Positions 16,883 to 24,740 of a stretch of DNA of 64,000 bases are shown in pieces; position 1 is the first letter of the stretch, and each line of letters starts with the position of its first letter. The stretch is from the NCBI RefSeq assembly GCF_001426545.1, contig NZ_LMEZ01000010.1, positions 62,001-126,000 of the forward strand. Reading direction: 5' to 3'. The notes under the pieces are model-generated. The model searched no databases. It saw only the letters and a list, made by a program, of their open reading frames with translations, and was not told where the DNA came from. The DNA is from Mycobacterium sp. Root135 (GTDB lineage: Bacteria; Actinomycetota; Actinomycetes; Mycobacteriales; Mycobacteriaceae). Made by a program: the position numbers and the translations under genes.

Positions 16883-17580
16883 CGGCAGACGACACCCCCG
16901 AAGTCCCTGGCGAGGCGAGTGAGCCCGAGGGTTCGGGGAGTTCGGTAATCCCCGGTTCGGGTGACCGTGCCCTGGCGACCGCCGCAGAGCGCGCCAAGAT
17001 CACCGCCGCGCGGAACATTCCCGCGTTCGACGATCTACCCGTTCCCACCGACACGGCCAACCTCCGCGACGGCGTCAGCCTCAACGATGCGCTGTTGGCC
17101 CTGCTGCCACTCGTAGGCGTCTGGCGCGGCGAGGGCACCGGTCGTGGCGCGGATGGCGACTATCCGTTCGGCCAGCAGATTTCGGTGTCCCATGACGGCG
17201 GCGAATATCTGACGTGGGAAGCGCGGTCCTGGCTGCTGTCGGAGACCGGCGAGTACGTGGGTCCGTCGCTCCGGGAGTCCGGCTTTTGGCGCTTCGTGAA
17301 CGACCCGGACGATCCCGCGGAAACCCAGGCAATCGAGCTTCTGCTGGCTCATTCGTCGGGCTACGTGGAATTGTTCTACGGCCACCCCTTGAACCAGTCC
17401 TCGTGGGAACTGGCGACCGATGCCTTGGCCCGAAGCAAGTCGGGCGTGCTCGTCGGCGGCGCCAAGCGGCTCTACGGCATCGTCGAGGGCGGTGACCTTG
17501 CGTACGTCGAGGAACGCGTCGACGCCGACGGCGGCCTCGTTCCACACCTTTCGGCGCGGCTGACGCGGCACGTCGGCTAG
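16879..17580 (+). CDS. Nitrobindin-like heme protein (FABP-like)
   Basis: 233 residues. After a disordered acidic leader (1-45) comes a ten-stranded barrel of the nitrobindin type: the signature GVWRGEG (80-86) and a histidine near the end, HLSARLTR (His223), the heme ligand position in nitrobindins. These proteins bind heme and isomerise peroxynitrite to nitrate. It resembles Rv0813c, which was first described as fatty-acid-binding-like. It is coupled by GTGA to the 32-residue membrane peptide and by TAGTG to the lipoprotein gene. Confidence 0.86.
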   Translation: MTADDTPEVPGEASEPEGSGSSVIPGSGDRALATAAERAKITAARNIPAFDDLPVPTDTANLRDGVSLNDALLALLPLVGVWRGEGTGRGADGDYPFGQQISVSHDGGEYLTWEARSWLLSETGEYVGPSLRESGFWRFVNDPDDPAETQAIELLLAHSSGYVELFYGHPLNQSSWELATDALARSKSGVLVGGAKRLYGIVEGGDLAYVEERVDADGGLVPHLSARLTRHVG

Positions 17581-17846
17581 TGCGGTTGCGCAGCCTTGCC
17601 GGAGCGGTCGGCGCTACGTGCCTGCTGGCGTCGTGCGCCGCGGAATCGGCCGAGCCAAAGTCACCCGAACCCACTGCGCCGCCCGCTACGTCGAGCGCGC
17701 ACGGATCGCTTGCCGACTGTCTAGCGAAGCACGGCGTTCCCGCGGCCGTCGGCCCGGCCGTGGCGGCCCCGCCCGGAGTCGACGAGAACACCTGGCGTGA
17801 CGCGATGCGGGATTGCTCGCCGCTCGGTCCCGGGCCTGCGAACTAG
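17580..17846 (+). CDS. Small lipoprotein, unknown function
   Basis: 88 residues from GTG 17580, sharing one base with the previous stop. Residues 1-18 are a signal peptide and the lipobox LLASC gives Cys19 as the anchor. A Pro/Ala/Ser linker (25-40) is followed by a small domain with two further cysteines (ADCLAKHG and RDCSP) that may pair. It faces the minus-strand RNA at 17861-18029. No family recognised. Confidence 0.75.
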   Translation: MRLRSLAGAVGATCLLASCAAESAEPKSPEPTAPPATSSAHGSLADCLAKHGVPAAVGPAVAAPPGVDENTWRDAMRDCSPLGPGPAN

Positions 17847-17860
17847 CCCCGGACATGGAG

Positions 17861-17913
17861 CGGCCCCCGAGCCGTTGGTTCCTGGTTGGACGGACCGAGG
17901 GGCTCGGGGGCCG
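17861..17913. terminator. Strong terminator stem between convergent units
   Basis: CGGCCCCCGAGCC (17861-17873) and GGCTCGGGGGCCG (17901-17913) form a perfect 13-bp stem with a 27-base loop. It serves the lipoprotein gene on the plus strand and the small RNA on the minus strand. Confidence 0.75.
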
Positions 17914-17962
17914 GGTGACTGCTGGGAATTCGCCAGCGCACGCTGGTAAACACCCGGTGCTG

Positions 17963-18001
17963 CTAGCGGGCAGCCACCTCACTTGTCCATGAGCTAATCA
18001 A
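17963..18001 (-). CDS. 12-residue peptide ORF in small RNA
   Basis: TTG start, then ISSWTSEVAAR and TAG. AAAGGAGGTGG ends nine bases before the start, an unusually strong ribosome site for so short an ORF. The peptide is not hydrophobic and has no run of one amino acid, so it does not look like an ordinary attenuation leader. Whether it is translated is inference. Confidence 0.5.
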   Translation of the reverse strand: MISSWTSEVAAR

Positions 18002-18035
18002 ATTCTCGGACCACCTCCTTTCACGTGTGAAATCG

Positions 18036-18064
18036 AAGGTACCCCCGTAACCCGGTGTCGGCAA
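18036..18064 (-). promoter_or_regulatory. Promoter of the small RNA
   Basis: TTGCCG (18064-18059) and TACCTT (18041-18036) with an exact 17-base spacer, located just after the pabC stop codon on the same strand. Confidence 0.6.
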
Positions 18065-18082
18065 CCGATTTTCGGCACCAAA

Positions 18083-18952
18083 TCAGTCCGCCCCACCGAC
18101 TGCCTCGTCGACGATCACGGCCATGTCGAACGACCCGTCGGCGGCGGGCAGGACTGCACCGTCCAACGTGTGCACCCGCGCCGCCAAAGTGATGCTGGAA
18201 AGCAACCAAACCCCTTTGGCGGCAAGGAGATCCGACGTCCGGAGCGGACGTTCCTCGCACGTTTTGCCACGTCGGCTGGCGGACTCGAACACCGCCGCGA
18301 CCGTAGTGCCGGCGAGAATTGGCAGCGTGCTCGGCGGTGTCGCCAACACGCCGTCTTCTGCGACGATGACGACGTTCGACCGTGGACCTTCGAGCACGAA
18401 TCCGTCGCTGCTCGTCAACACCACGTCACCGACTCCGAGACGCTGGGCGTGGCGCAGCGCAGCGGCATTGGCGGCGTAGGACAGCGACTTCACTCCGACG
18501 ATCGACCACGGAGCCGGGGCAGAATCACGTGGGCAGTCGGCCACGGAGAACCCACGGTCCAGCGTCATCGCCGAGACCCCGTCCCGCCGCGCGATCAGCG
18601 CCCGGTCGGGCAGCGGCGAGACGGTGACGAAGCCGATCGGTCCGCCACCCCGCCCACGGCCGAACACCAACCGCATGACCGCGTCGCCGGCGCCGGGCCA
18701 CGCCTGGGCCGCCGACTCGACGGCGGTCCGCCACTGAGCCTCCTCCGGTGGCGGCAAGCCAACGGTCGAGGCGGAACGCGCCAGCCGGTCGAGGTGCGCG
18801 CCGATCAGGCATCCGCGCCCGTTTCGGAGCAGCAGGGTCTCGAAGACGCCGTCGCCGCGAGCGAACAGCGGATCGTCGACGCGGCCAACCGGATGGTCCG
18901 CGGGGACGACCTCGCCGGCGAGGGTGACGACGATCTCGCCGGTGGACGCCAT
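18083..18952 (-). CDS. pabC: Aminodeoxychorismate lyase / class IV PLP aminotransferase
   Basis: 289 residues from ATG 18952. The fold-type IV pattern is clear: DPLFARGDGVFETL near 27, the PLP lysine in VGVKSLSYAANAAAL (Lys155) and a SDGFVLEGPRSNVV block that binds the cofactor phosphate. PabC releases pyruvate from aminodeoxychorismate to give 4-aminobenzoate for folate. The class also includes D-amino-acid and branched-chain transaminases, so the exact substrate is inferred from Rv0812. It diverges from ygfZ with a 43-base gap. Confidence 0.82.
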   Translation of the reverse strand: MASTGEIVVTLAGEVVPADHPVGRVDDPLFARGDGVFETLLLRNGRGCLIGAHLDRLARSASTVGLPPPEEAQWRTAVESAAQAWPGAGDAVMRLVFGRGRGGGPIGFVTVSPLPDRALIARRDGVSAMTLDRGFSVADCPRDSAPAPWSIVGVKSLSYAANAAALRHAQRLGVGDVVLTSSDGFVLEGPRSNVVIVAEDGVLATPPSTLPILAGTTVAAVFESASRRGKTCEERPLRTSDLLAAKGVWLLSSITLAARVHTLDGAVLPAADGSFDMAVIVDEAVGGAD

Positions 18953-18995
18953 GGGGCCCGAGGATAGTGCGGGTCGACCTCCGTACGCTGGAAGG

Positions 18996-20075
18996 ATGTC
19001 TGCCGTCCCCGCTCCAGAGTCCGGTCCCGACGCGGGCGCCACGTGGCACTACGGCGATCCCTTCGGGGAGCAGCGTGCCGCGCAGAACGGCGTCGTCCTG
19101 GTGGATCGGTCACATCGCGCCACCATCGCGCTCACCGGTGACGAGCGGCGCAAGTGGCTGCACACGATCTCCAGTCAGCACGTCGTCGACCTTCCCGACG
19201 GCGCGGTCGTCGAGAATCTGAGCCTCGACGTGCAGGGACGTGTCGAAGATCACTGGTTGCAGACCCAGCTCGACGGGGTCACCGTCATCGACACCGAACC
19301 GTGGCGCGGCGAACCCCTGCTGGCCTACCTGCGCAAGATGATCTTTTGGGCCGCCGTCGTCGCCGAGCCCGCGGATCTCGCCGTCCTGTCGCTCGTCGGC
19401 CCGCGGGTGAACGATCCCGCCGTCTTGGCGGCCATCGGCGTCTCCGAGCTTCCCGCCCTGGCATCGGCATCGCCGCTGGCAGACGGTGGTTTCGTCCGCA
19501 CGCTGCGCGCGGACGAGGTCGACCTGGTGGTGCCGCGCGACGCGGTGCCGGCGTGGCGGAACAGGCTTCTCGCGGCAGGCGTCACACCGGCGGGCATCTG
19601 GGCCTACGAAGCACACCGCGCGGCGGCCGTCCGACCACGGCTTGGCGTCGACACCGACGAGCGGACCATCCCGCACGAGGTTGGCTGGATCGGTGGCCCC
19701 GGCGAGGGTGCCGTTCACCTCGAAAAGGGTTGTTACCGAGGTCAGGAGACCGTCGCGCGCGTCCACAACCTCGGGAAGCCGCCCCGGATGCTGGTCCTGC
19801 TGCAGCTGGACGGGTCCGCGGACCGGCCGGTGACCGGTGATCCCGTGCTCGCCGGCGGGCGCTCCATCGGGCGTCTCGGCACCGTCGTCGACCACGTCGA
19901 CCTCGGTCCGATCGCGGTGGCGCTGCTCAAGCGCGGCGTTCCCGCGGACACGCAGTTGACCACCGGCGGCGAGACCGAGGTGAGTGCTCTCATCGATCCG
20001 GACTCGATGCCGGAGGCTGCTGCGGTGGGCGCTGGACGGCTCGCCGTGGAACGTCTGCGGAGCGCCAAGCGTTGA
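18996..20075 (+). CDS. ygfZ: YgfZ/GcvT-family folate-dependent Fe-S assembly protein
   Basis: 359 residues. The YgfZ signature KGCYRGQE is at 244-251, and the fold is that of the T-protein of glycine cleavage. YgfZ supports repair or assembly of certain Fe-S enzymes using tetrahydrofolate, which fits the divergent pabC folate gene. TACGCT lies seven bases before the ATG, so the message is probably leaderless. Resembles Rv0811c. Confidence 0.88.
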   Translation: MSAVPAPESGPDAGATWHYGDPFGEQRAAQNGVVLVDRSHRATIALTGDERRKWLHTISSQHVVDLPDGAVVENLSLDVQGRVEDHWLQTQLDGVTVIDTEPWRGEPLLAYLRKMIFWAAVVAEPADLAVLSLVGPRVNDPAVLAAIGVSELPALASASPLADGGFVRTLRADEVDLVVPRDAVPAWRNRLLAAGVTPAGIWAYEAHRAAAVRPRLGVDTDERTIPHEVGWIGGPGEGAVHLEKGCYRGQETVARVHNLGKPPRMLVLLQLDGSADRPVTGDPVLAGGRSIGRLGTVVDHVDLGPIAVALLKRGVPADTQLTTGGETEVSALIDPDSMPEAAAVGAGRLAVERLRSAKR

Positions 20076-20222
20076 CCTGGAAGTCGCCGCGCTCGCCGTG
20101 GAGACCACCCTGCCAGCATGAGACCGCCGGGCACGGTAAAGTGTCGTCAGGACGATAAAACACATTCAGATCGGAGCCGCCTGCTAATCGGGCCGCTCCG
20201 TTATTGCGCGAGGGGGTCCCCT

Positions 20223-20411
20223 ATGGGCCGCGGCCGGGCGAAGGCGAAGCAGACAAAGGTCGCTCGCGACCTTAAGTACAGCTCGCCACAAACCGATTTT
20301 CAACGGTTACAGCAGGAGCTGGGTGGTTCCGGTTCCCCCGAGCCGGACATCCTGAGCAGCGACGGGCCAGTGGACGATCGCTGGGTCGACGACGACGACT
20401 GGCGCCGCTAG
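20223..20411 (+). CDS. DUF3073 small protein
   Basis: 62 residues: a very basic N-terminus (MGRGRAKAKQTKVARDLKYSS) and an acidic C-terminus (DDRWVDDDDW). This is the conserved actinobacterial DUF3073, nearly always beside purM as here. The split charge suggests RNA or ribosome association, but the function is unknown. It converges on purM with a 37-base gap. Gap 20076-20222 shows no other gene. Confidence 0.88.
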   Translation: MGRGRAKAKQTKVARDLKYSSPQTDFQRLQQELGGSGSPEPDILSSDGPVDDRWVDDDDWRR

Positions 20412-20448
20412 AGCGGTCTCCCCGGAACTCGGGTCGACGTCGCGGAGC

Positions 20449-21528
20449 TCAGAACCTCGGGTGTTGCCCGACCAATTGAGCCCGTGACATTCCCTTGCCG
20501 CCCTTGGTGACAGTGCCAAGGGTCCAGCAATCCAGGTGTCGCGCAGTCAAAATCGCCAACGCACGGTCGGTGTCCTCCGGCGCGACGATGGCGACCATGC
20601 CGATCCCCATGTTGAACGTCTTGTCCATCTCTGCGCGTTCGATGCGCCCTCGTTGGGCAATCATCGCGAACACGGGAGCGGGCGTCCACGTTCCGCGATC
20701 CAACTCGGCGCTCAACCCGTTCGGGATGACCCGCTCGAGGTTGCCCGCGAGTCCGCCGCCGGTCACGTGGCAGAACGTCCGCACCTGGGTTTCGGCGGCC
20801 AACGCGAGGCAGTCCTTGGCGTAGATGCGCGTCGGTTCGAGCAGTTCCTCGCCGAGAGTGCGGCCGAATTCCTCGACGTGCCCGGCGAGGTTGCCACGGT
20901 CGATCTCCAGCAGCACCTTGCGGGCCAGGGAGTATCCGTTGGAATGCAGCCCGGTCGAGGCCATCGCGATGATGACGTCGCCCGGCTTGACGCGATCGGG
21001 CCCGAGAACGTCGTCGGCCTCGACGACGCCGACCCCGGTCGCGGAGATGTCGTAATGGTCCGGGGACATGAGTCCCGGGTGTTCGGCGGTCTCGCCGCCG
21101 AGCAGTGCGCAGCCGGCGATGACGCAACCGTTCGCGATGCCCGAGACGATCTCGGCCACGCGTTCGGGCACCGTGCGGCCGACGGCGATGTAGTCCTGCA
21201 GGAACAGGGGCTCGGCCCCGCATACGACGAGGTCGTCGACGACCATCGCCACCAGGTCCAGGCCGACCGTGTCGTGCTTGTCCATCGCCTGCGCGATGGC
21301 CAGCTTGGTGCCGACCCCGTCGGTGGACGACGCGAGAAGTGGCTCGCGGTATCCCCCACGCAAGGCGAACAGGCCGGCGAATCCGCCGAGCCCTCCCCGC
21401 ACCTCTGGTCGAGTCGCCTTGGCCGCCCACGGTTTGAACAGTTCGACTGCGCGGTCACCCGCCTCGATGTCCACCCCCGCAGACGCGTAGGAGGCGATGC
21501 TGTCGTCGGGCCGCTGATCCTCGCTCAT
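20449..21528 (-). CDS. purM: Phosphoribosylformylglycinamidine cyclo-ligase (AIR synthase)
   Basis: 359 residues from ATG 21528, with TACCCT eight bases upstream (leaderless layout). It closes FGAM to AIR with ATP, step five of purine synthesis. Family blocks: SYASAGVDIEAG at the N-terminus, STDGVGTKLAIA, GGETAEHPG and ATGLHSNGYSLAR. It converges on DUF3073 and diverges from the cupin gene; purF lies 2.7 kb further along. Confidence 0.96.
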   Translation of the reverse strand: MSEDQRPDDSIASYASAGVDIEAGDRAVELFKPWAAKATRPEVRGGLGGFAGLFALRGGYREPLLASSTDGVGTKLAIAQAMDKHDTVGLDLVAMVVDDLVVCGAEPLFLQDYIAVGRTVPERVAEIVSGIANGCVIAGCALLGGETAEHPGLMSPDHYDISATGVGVVEADDVLGPDRVKPGDVIIAMASTGLHSNGYSLARKVLLEIDRGNLAGHVEEFGRTLGEELLEPTRIYAKDCLALAAETQVRTFCHVTGGGLAGNLERVIPNGLSAELDRGTWTPAPVFAMIAQRGRIERAEMDKTFNMGIGMVAIVAPEDTDRALAILTARHLDCWTLGTVTKGGKGMSRAQLVGQHPRF

Positions 21529-21596
21529 CGGGTATGAGGGTACCGGTCGCACCGATCGCGGTGCACATTCCATCGCTGGTGTGACACGCTGCGCAC

Positions 21597-22037
21597 ATGA
21601 ACACCCTGCGCGGACTGGTCACTGTCGGCGTCTCCGTGACGGCCGTCGCGTCGTCTCTCGGTGTGGCGGCGACGGCGTCGGCCTCCCCCAGCGCCGGGGT
21701 GGAGGCCAGGGTGCTGTCGCAGGCCACCGTGGACGGCCATGACTACATCACCAAGGAAATCACCATCGCGCCGGGCGGCACGACGGGGTGGCATTGGCAT
21801 CCGGGCCGCATATTCGGTGTCGTCCGGTCGGGAACGCTGACCCACAACTTCGCCGACTGTTCGATCGACGGCGTCTACACGGCGGGGTCGCCCATCACCG
21901 AGGGCAGCGGCCCCGACCACGTACACGTCGGCCGCAACCTCGGTTTCGAGCCCGTCGTGATGTGGGTTCTCTACATCGACGACGCGGGCGCTCCGCTGGC
22001 GGTCGACGCACCTAACCCGGGCTGCCCGTTTGAATAG
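21597..22037 (+). CDS. Secreted cupin-fold protein
   Basis: 146 residues with a signal peptide (1-29, ASA end) and one cupin barrel: GWHWHPG at 64-70 supplies two histidines and a later HVHVGRN supplies more metal ligands. Metal-dependent catalysis or small-molecule binding outside the cytoplasm is likely. The partner is unknown. Two cysteines (FADCS and NPGCP) could form a disulfide. It diverges from purM. Confidence 0.75.
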   Translation: MNTLRGLVTVGVSVTAVASSLGVAATASASPSAGVEARVLSQATVDGHDYITKEITIAPGGTTGWHWHPGRIFGVVRSGTLTHNFADCSIDGVYTAGSPITEGSGPDHVHVGRNLGFEPVVMWVLYIDDAGAPLAVDAPNPGCPFE

Positions 22038-22110
22038 GTCCCCGGGCGGACATCTGTATCCCTGTCTGCTCCGAATACCTCGGTAGTGGAAACCGACGGA
22101 CGGAGGCTAG

Positions 22111-23088
22111 ATGTCGGACGTTGAGTCACGCCGCTCACTGGTGACGGGTGCAACCGGATACATCGGCGGGCACCTCGCCGCCCTACTCGTGGAGCGCGGC
22201 GAGAACGTGCGTGCGATGGCGCGCACACCGGACAAACTGCGCGACGTGCCGTGGCGCGACGAGGTCGAGGTGGTGCGCGGCGACCTGAGCGATCCCGAGT
22301 CGCTGACGGCCGCGTTCGACGGGGTCGACGTCGTCTACTACCTCGTCCACTCGATGGGCACCTCGAAGGACTTCGTCCGCGAAGAGGAGAAGTCGGCGCA
22401 CAACGTCGTCGCCGCCGCCGAAAAGGCCGGCGTGCGTCGCATCGTCTATCTCTCCGGCCTGCACCCCAAGGGCGAACTGTCACGCCACCTGGAGTCGCGC
22501 AACAAGGTCGGCGAAGTCCTGATGGCGTCGTCGGTGGAGGCGGTGGTCCTGCAGGCGGGCATCGTCATCGGGTCCGGGTCGGCGTCCTTCGAAATGGTTC
22601 GCCACCTCACCGACCGGCTGCCGGTCATGACGACGCCGAAGTGGGTGCGCAACAAGATCCAGCCGATTTCCGTCGACGACGTGCTGTACTACCTCGCCGA
22701 GGCCGCCGACGCGCCGATGTCGAAGTCGCGCACCTTCGACGTCGGGTGCCCGGACGTCTTGGAGTACGCCGACGCGATGCAGATTTACGCAGAGGAGGCA
22801 GGGCTACGCAGGCGGGTCATCGTCGCGCTGCCCCTGCTGACGCCGAGCATCGCGAGTTGGTGGGTGGGCTTGGTGACGCCCATTCCGTCCGGGCTGGCCC
22901 GGCCGCTGGTGGAGTCACTCGCCCACGACGCGGTCATGTCGGAGCACGACATCGACGACGTCATCCCGCCGCCACCCGGTGGCCTGACGAGTTACCGGGA
23001 TTCGGTGCGCCGCGCGCTCGAACAGGACGGGACCAACGGCAAGGGTCGACGTCACCTGATCCGCTTCAGTTCGGTTGCGCCGCAGTAG
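22111..23088 (+). CDS. NAD(P)-binding SDR, YbjT/NmrA-like
   Basis: 325 residues. The dinucleotide loop TGATGYIGG (12-20) starts an atypical SDR Rossmann fold, with YLVHSMG and RIVYLSGL blocks. Relatives I know carry a C-terminal DUF2867 domain and reach about 480 residues; here the protein stops after the Rossmann domain, so it is a short form. No Tyr-x3-Lys catalytic pair is evident, so it may be a sensor or an unusual reductase. Confidence 0.75.
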   Translation: MSDVESRRSLVTGATGYIGGHLAALLVERGENVRAMARTPDKLRDVPWRDEVEVVRGDLSDPESLTAAFDGVDVVYYLVHSMGTSKDFVREEEKSAHNVVAAAEKAGVRRIVYLSGLHPKGELSRHLESRNKVGEVLMASSVEAVVLQAGIVIGSGSASFEMVRHLTDRLPVMTTPKWVRNKIQPISVDDVLYYLAEAADAPMSKSRTFDVGCPDVLEYADAMQIYAEEAGLRRRVIVALPLLTPSIASWWVGLVTPIPSGLARPLVESLAHDAVMSEHDIDDVIPPPPGGLTSYRDSVRRALEQDGTNGKGRRHLIRFSSVAPQ

Positions 23089-23122
23089 CTTTGGGGCCGG
23101 CCGCCGTCAGGGACGGCGGTCG

Positions 23123-24667
23123 TCAGGGGCGACGAAGCGCCGAGACGTTGTCGTTGTCGGACTGGACGCCGGTACGGGCCGCGTTGGCCAACATGTGCTC
23201 GATGACGTTCTTGCCGAGCGCCGACTCGCTGGGCAGCTCGATCGGGTACTCCCCGTCGAAGCACGCCGAGCAGAGGCGGGATGCGGGCTGCTCGGTCGCC
23301 GCGATCATGCCCTGGTGCGAGATGTAGTTCAGGCTGTCGGCGCCGATTGCGCGCCGCACCGCGTCGAGCATCTCCGCTTCGTTGGCTCCCGCGTTGGACG
23401 CGTTGGCGATCAGCTCGGCGGGCGTGGCGAAGTCGATGCCGTAGAAGCACGGCCACTTGACCGGCGGCGAGGCGATGCGGACGTGTACCTCGAGTGCGCC
23501 GGCCTCGCGGAGCATCCGGATCAGCGCGCGCTGGGTGTTGCCGCGCACGATCGAGTCGTCGACGACGATCAGTCGCTTGCCGCGGATGACTTCCTTTAGC
23601 GGGTTGAGCTTGAGCCGGATGCCGAGCTGACGGATGGTCTGCGACGGCTGGATGAAGGTGCGGCCGACGTAGGCGTTCTTCATCAGGCCCTGGCCGTAGG
23701 GGATGCCGGACTCCTGCGCATAGCCGACGGCCGCCGGAATGCCGGATTCGGGCACGCCGATCACCAGGTCGCCTTCGACCGGGCTCTCGCGGGCGAGGCG
23801 CTTGCCGATGTCGACGCGGGTGGTGTGCACCGAACGGCCGGCAAGGACGCTGTCGGGCCGGGCCAAGTAGACGTATTCGAAGACACAACCCTTGGGAGTC
23901 GGGTTGGCGAAGCGGGTGGAGCGGACGCCGTCGGCGTCGATGGCCAGTAGCTCGCCGGGTTCGATGTCGCGCACGAAGGCGGCGCCGACGATGTCGAGGG
24001 CGGCCGTCTCGGAGGCCACCACCCAGCCGCGGTCGAGCCTGCCGAGGGACAGCGGGCGCACGCCGTGCGGGTCGCGGGCGGCGTACAGCGTGTTCTCGTC
24101 CATGAAGGTCAGACAGAAGGCACCGCGAACCGTCGGCAACAACTCCAGTGCGGCCTGCTCGAGGGTGGCGTCCGCTGCACCGTGGGCCAGCAGCGCGCCG
24201 AGGATGTCGGAGTCCGTCGTGGCCGAGGTGGCCCCGCGCATGTCGGTCAGTCCCGCTTCTCTGGCGCGGGCGGCGAGTTCGGTCGTGTTGACGAGGTTGC
24301 CGTTGTGCCCGAGTGCCACGCCGGTTCCGGCCGCGGTGTTCCTGAACACCGGCTGGGCGTTCTCCCAGGTCGTGGATCCGGTCGTGGAGTACCGGCAGTG
24401 GCCGATCGCGACGTGGCCTTCCATCGCCGCGAGAGTCTGCTCGTCGAATACCTGGCTGACCAGACCGAGGTCCTTGAACACCAGCACCTGGGAGCCGTCG
24501 GCGACGGCGATGCCTGCCGCCTCCTGCCCTCTGTGCTGCAGGGCATATAGGCCGTAGTACGTGAGCTTCGCCACATCTTCGCCAGGTGCCCAGACGCCGA
24601 AGACGCCACATTCTTCTTTGGGCTCGTCGTCCGTCTTGTCGATCAGGTCGATCTGCTCGGCGGTCAC
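23123..24667 (-). CDS. purF: Amidophosphoribosyltransferase
   Basis: 514 residues. It commits PRPP to purine synthesis using glutamine. Cys20 in EECGVFGVW becomes the catalytic N-terminus after the 19-residue propeptide is removed. GHCRYSTTG, the PRPP loop VVDDSIVRGNT and Cys residues of a 4Fe-4S cluster near the C-terminus (RLCSACFDGEYPI) are visible. The start is GTG. It converges on the SDR gene and diverges from the DoxX-like gene with a 73-base gap. Confidence 0.96.
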   Translation of the reverse strand: MTAEQIDLIDKTDDEPKEECGVFGVWAPGEDVAKLTYYGLYALQHRGQEAAGIAVADGSQVLVFKDLGLVSQVFDEQTLAAMEGHVAIGHCRYSTTGSTTWENAQPVFRNTAAGTGVALGHNGNLVNTTELAARAREAGLTDMRGATSATTDSDILGALLAHGAADATLEQAALELLPTVRGAFCLTFMDENTLYAARDPHGVRPLSLGRLDRGWVVASETAALDIVGAAFVRDIEPGELLAIDADGVRSTRFANPTPKGCVFEYVYLARPDSVLAGRSVHTTRVDIGKRLARESPVEGDLVIGVPESGIPAAVGYAQESGIPYGQGLMKNAYVGRTFIQPSQTIRQLGIRLKLNPLKEVIRGKRLIVVDDSIVRGNTQRALIRMLREAGALEVHVRIASPPVKWPCFYGIDFATPAELIANASNAGANEAEMLDAVRRAIGADSLNYISHQGMIAATEQPASRLCSACFDGEYPIELPSESALGKNVIEHMLANAARTGVQSDNDNVSALRRP

Positions 24668-24740
24668 GATCAGTGTGCTCCCTAGGGGCTGTGGGTGACG
24701 GGCTTCAGTCTACGGTCAACATCGGTCGAAGGTGGAATCG

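Larger units (their letters stand above)
17861..18029 (-). ncRNA. Structured small RNA carrying a 12-codon ORF
   Basis: The minus strand holds a complete small transcription unit. Its promoter is TTGCCG-N17-TACCTT (18064-18059 and 18041-18036). AAAGGAGGTGG (18021-18011) matches the 16S anti-Shine-Dalgarno almost completely. A TTG ORF of 12 codons follows. Downstream are a hairpin CCAGCG/CGCTGG (17946-17933), an outer stem CCGGGTG/CACCCGG (17957-17951 with 17917-17911) and a 13-bp terminator stem (17913-17901 with 17873-17861). The outer stem and the terminator share bases 17911-17913, so they compete. It starts within 60 bases of the pabC stop. I do not recognise a named family. Confidence 0.6.

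Noticed and set aside
18008..18025. Sequence resembling the 3' end of 16S rRNA (CCACCTCCTTT)
   Set aside because: No other rRNA sequence is nearby; it is the complement of a strong Shine-Dalgarno on the minus strand.
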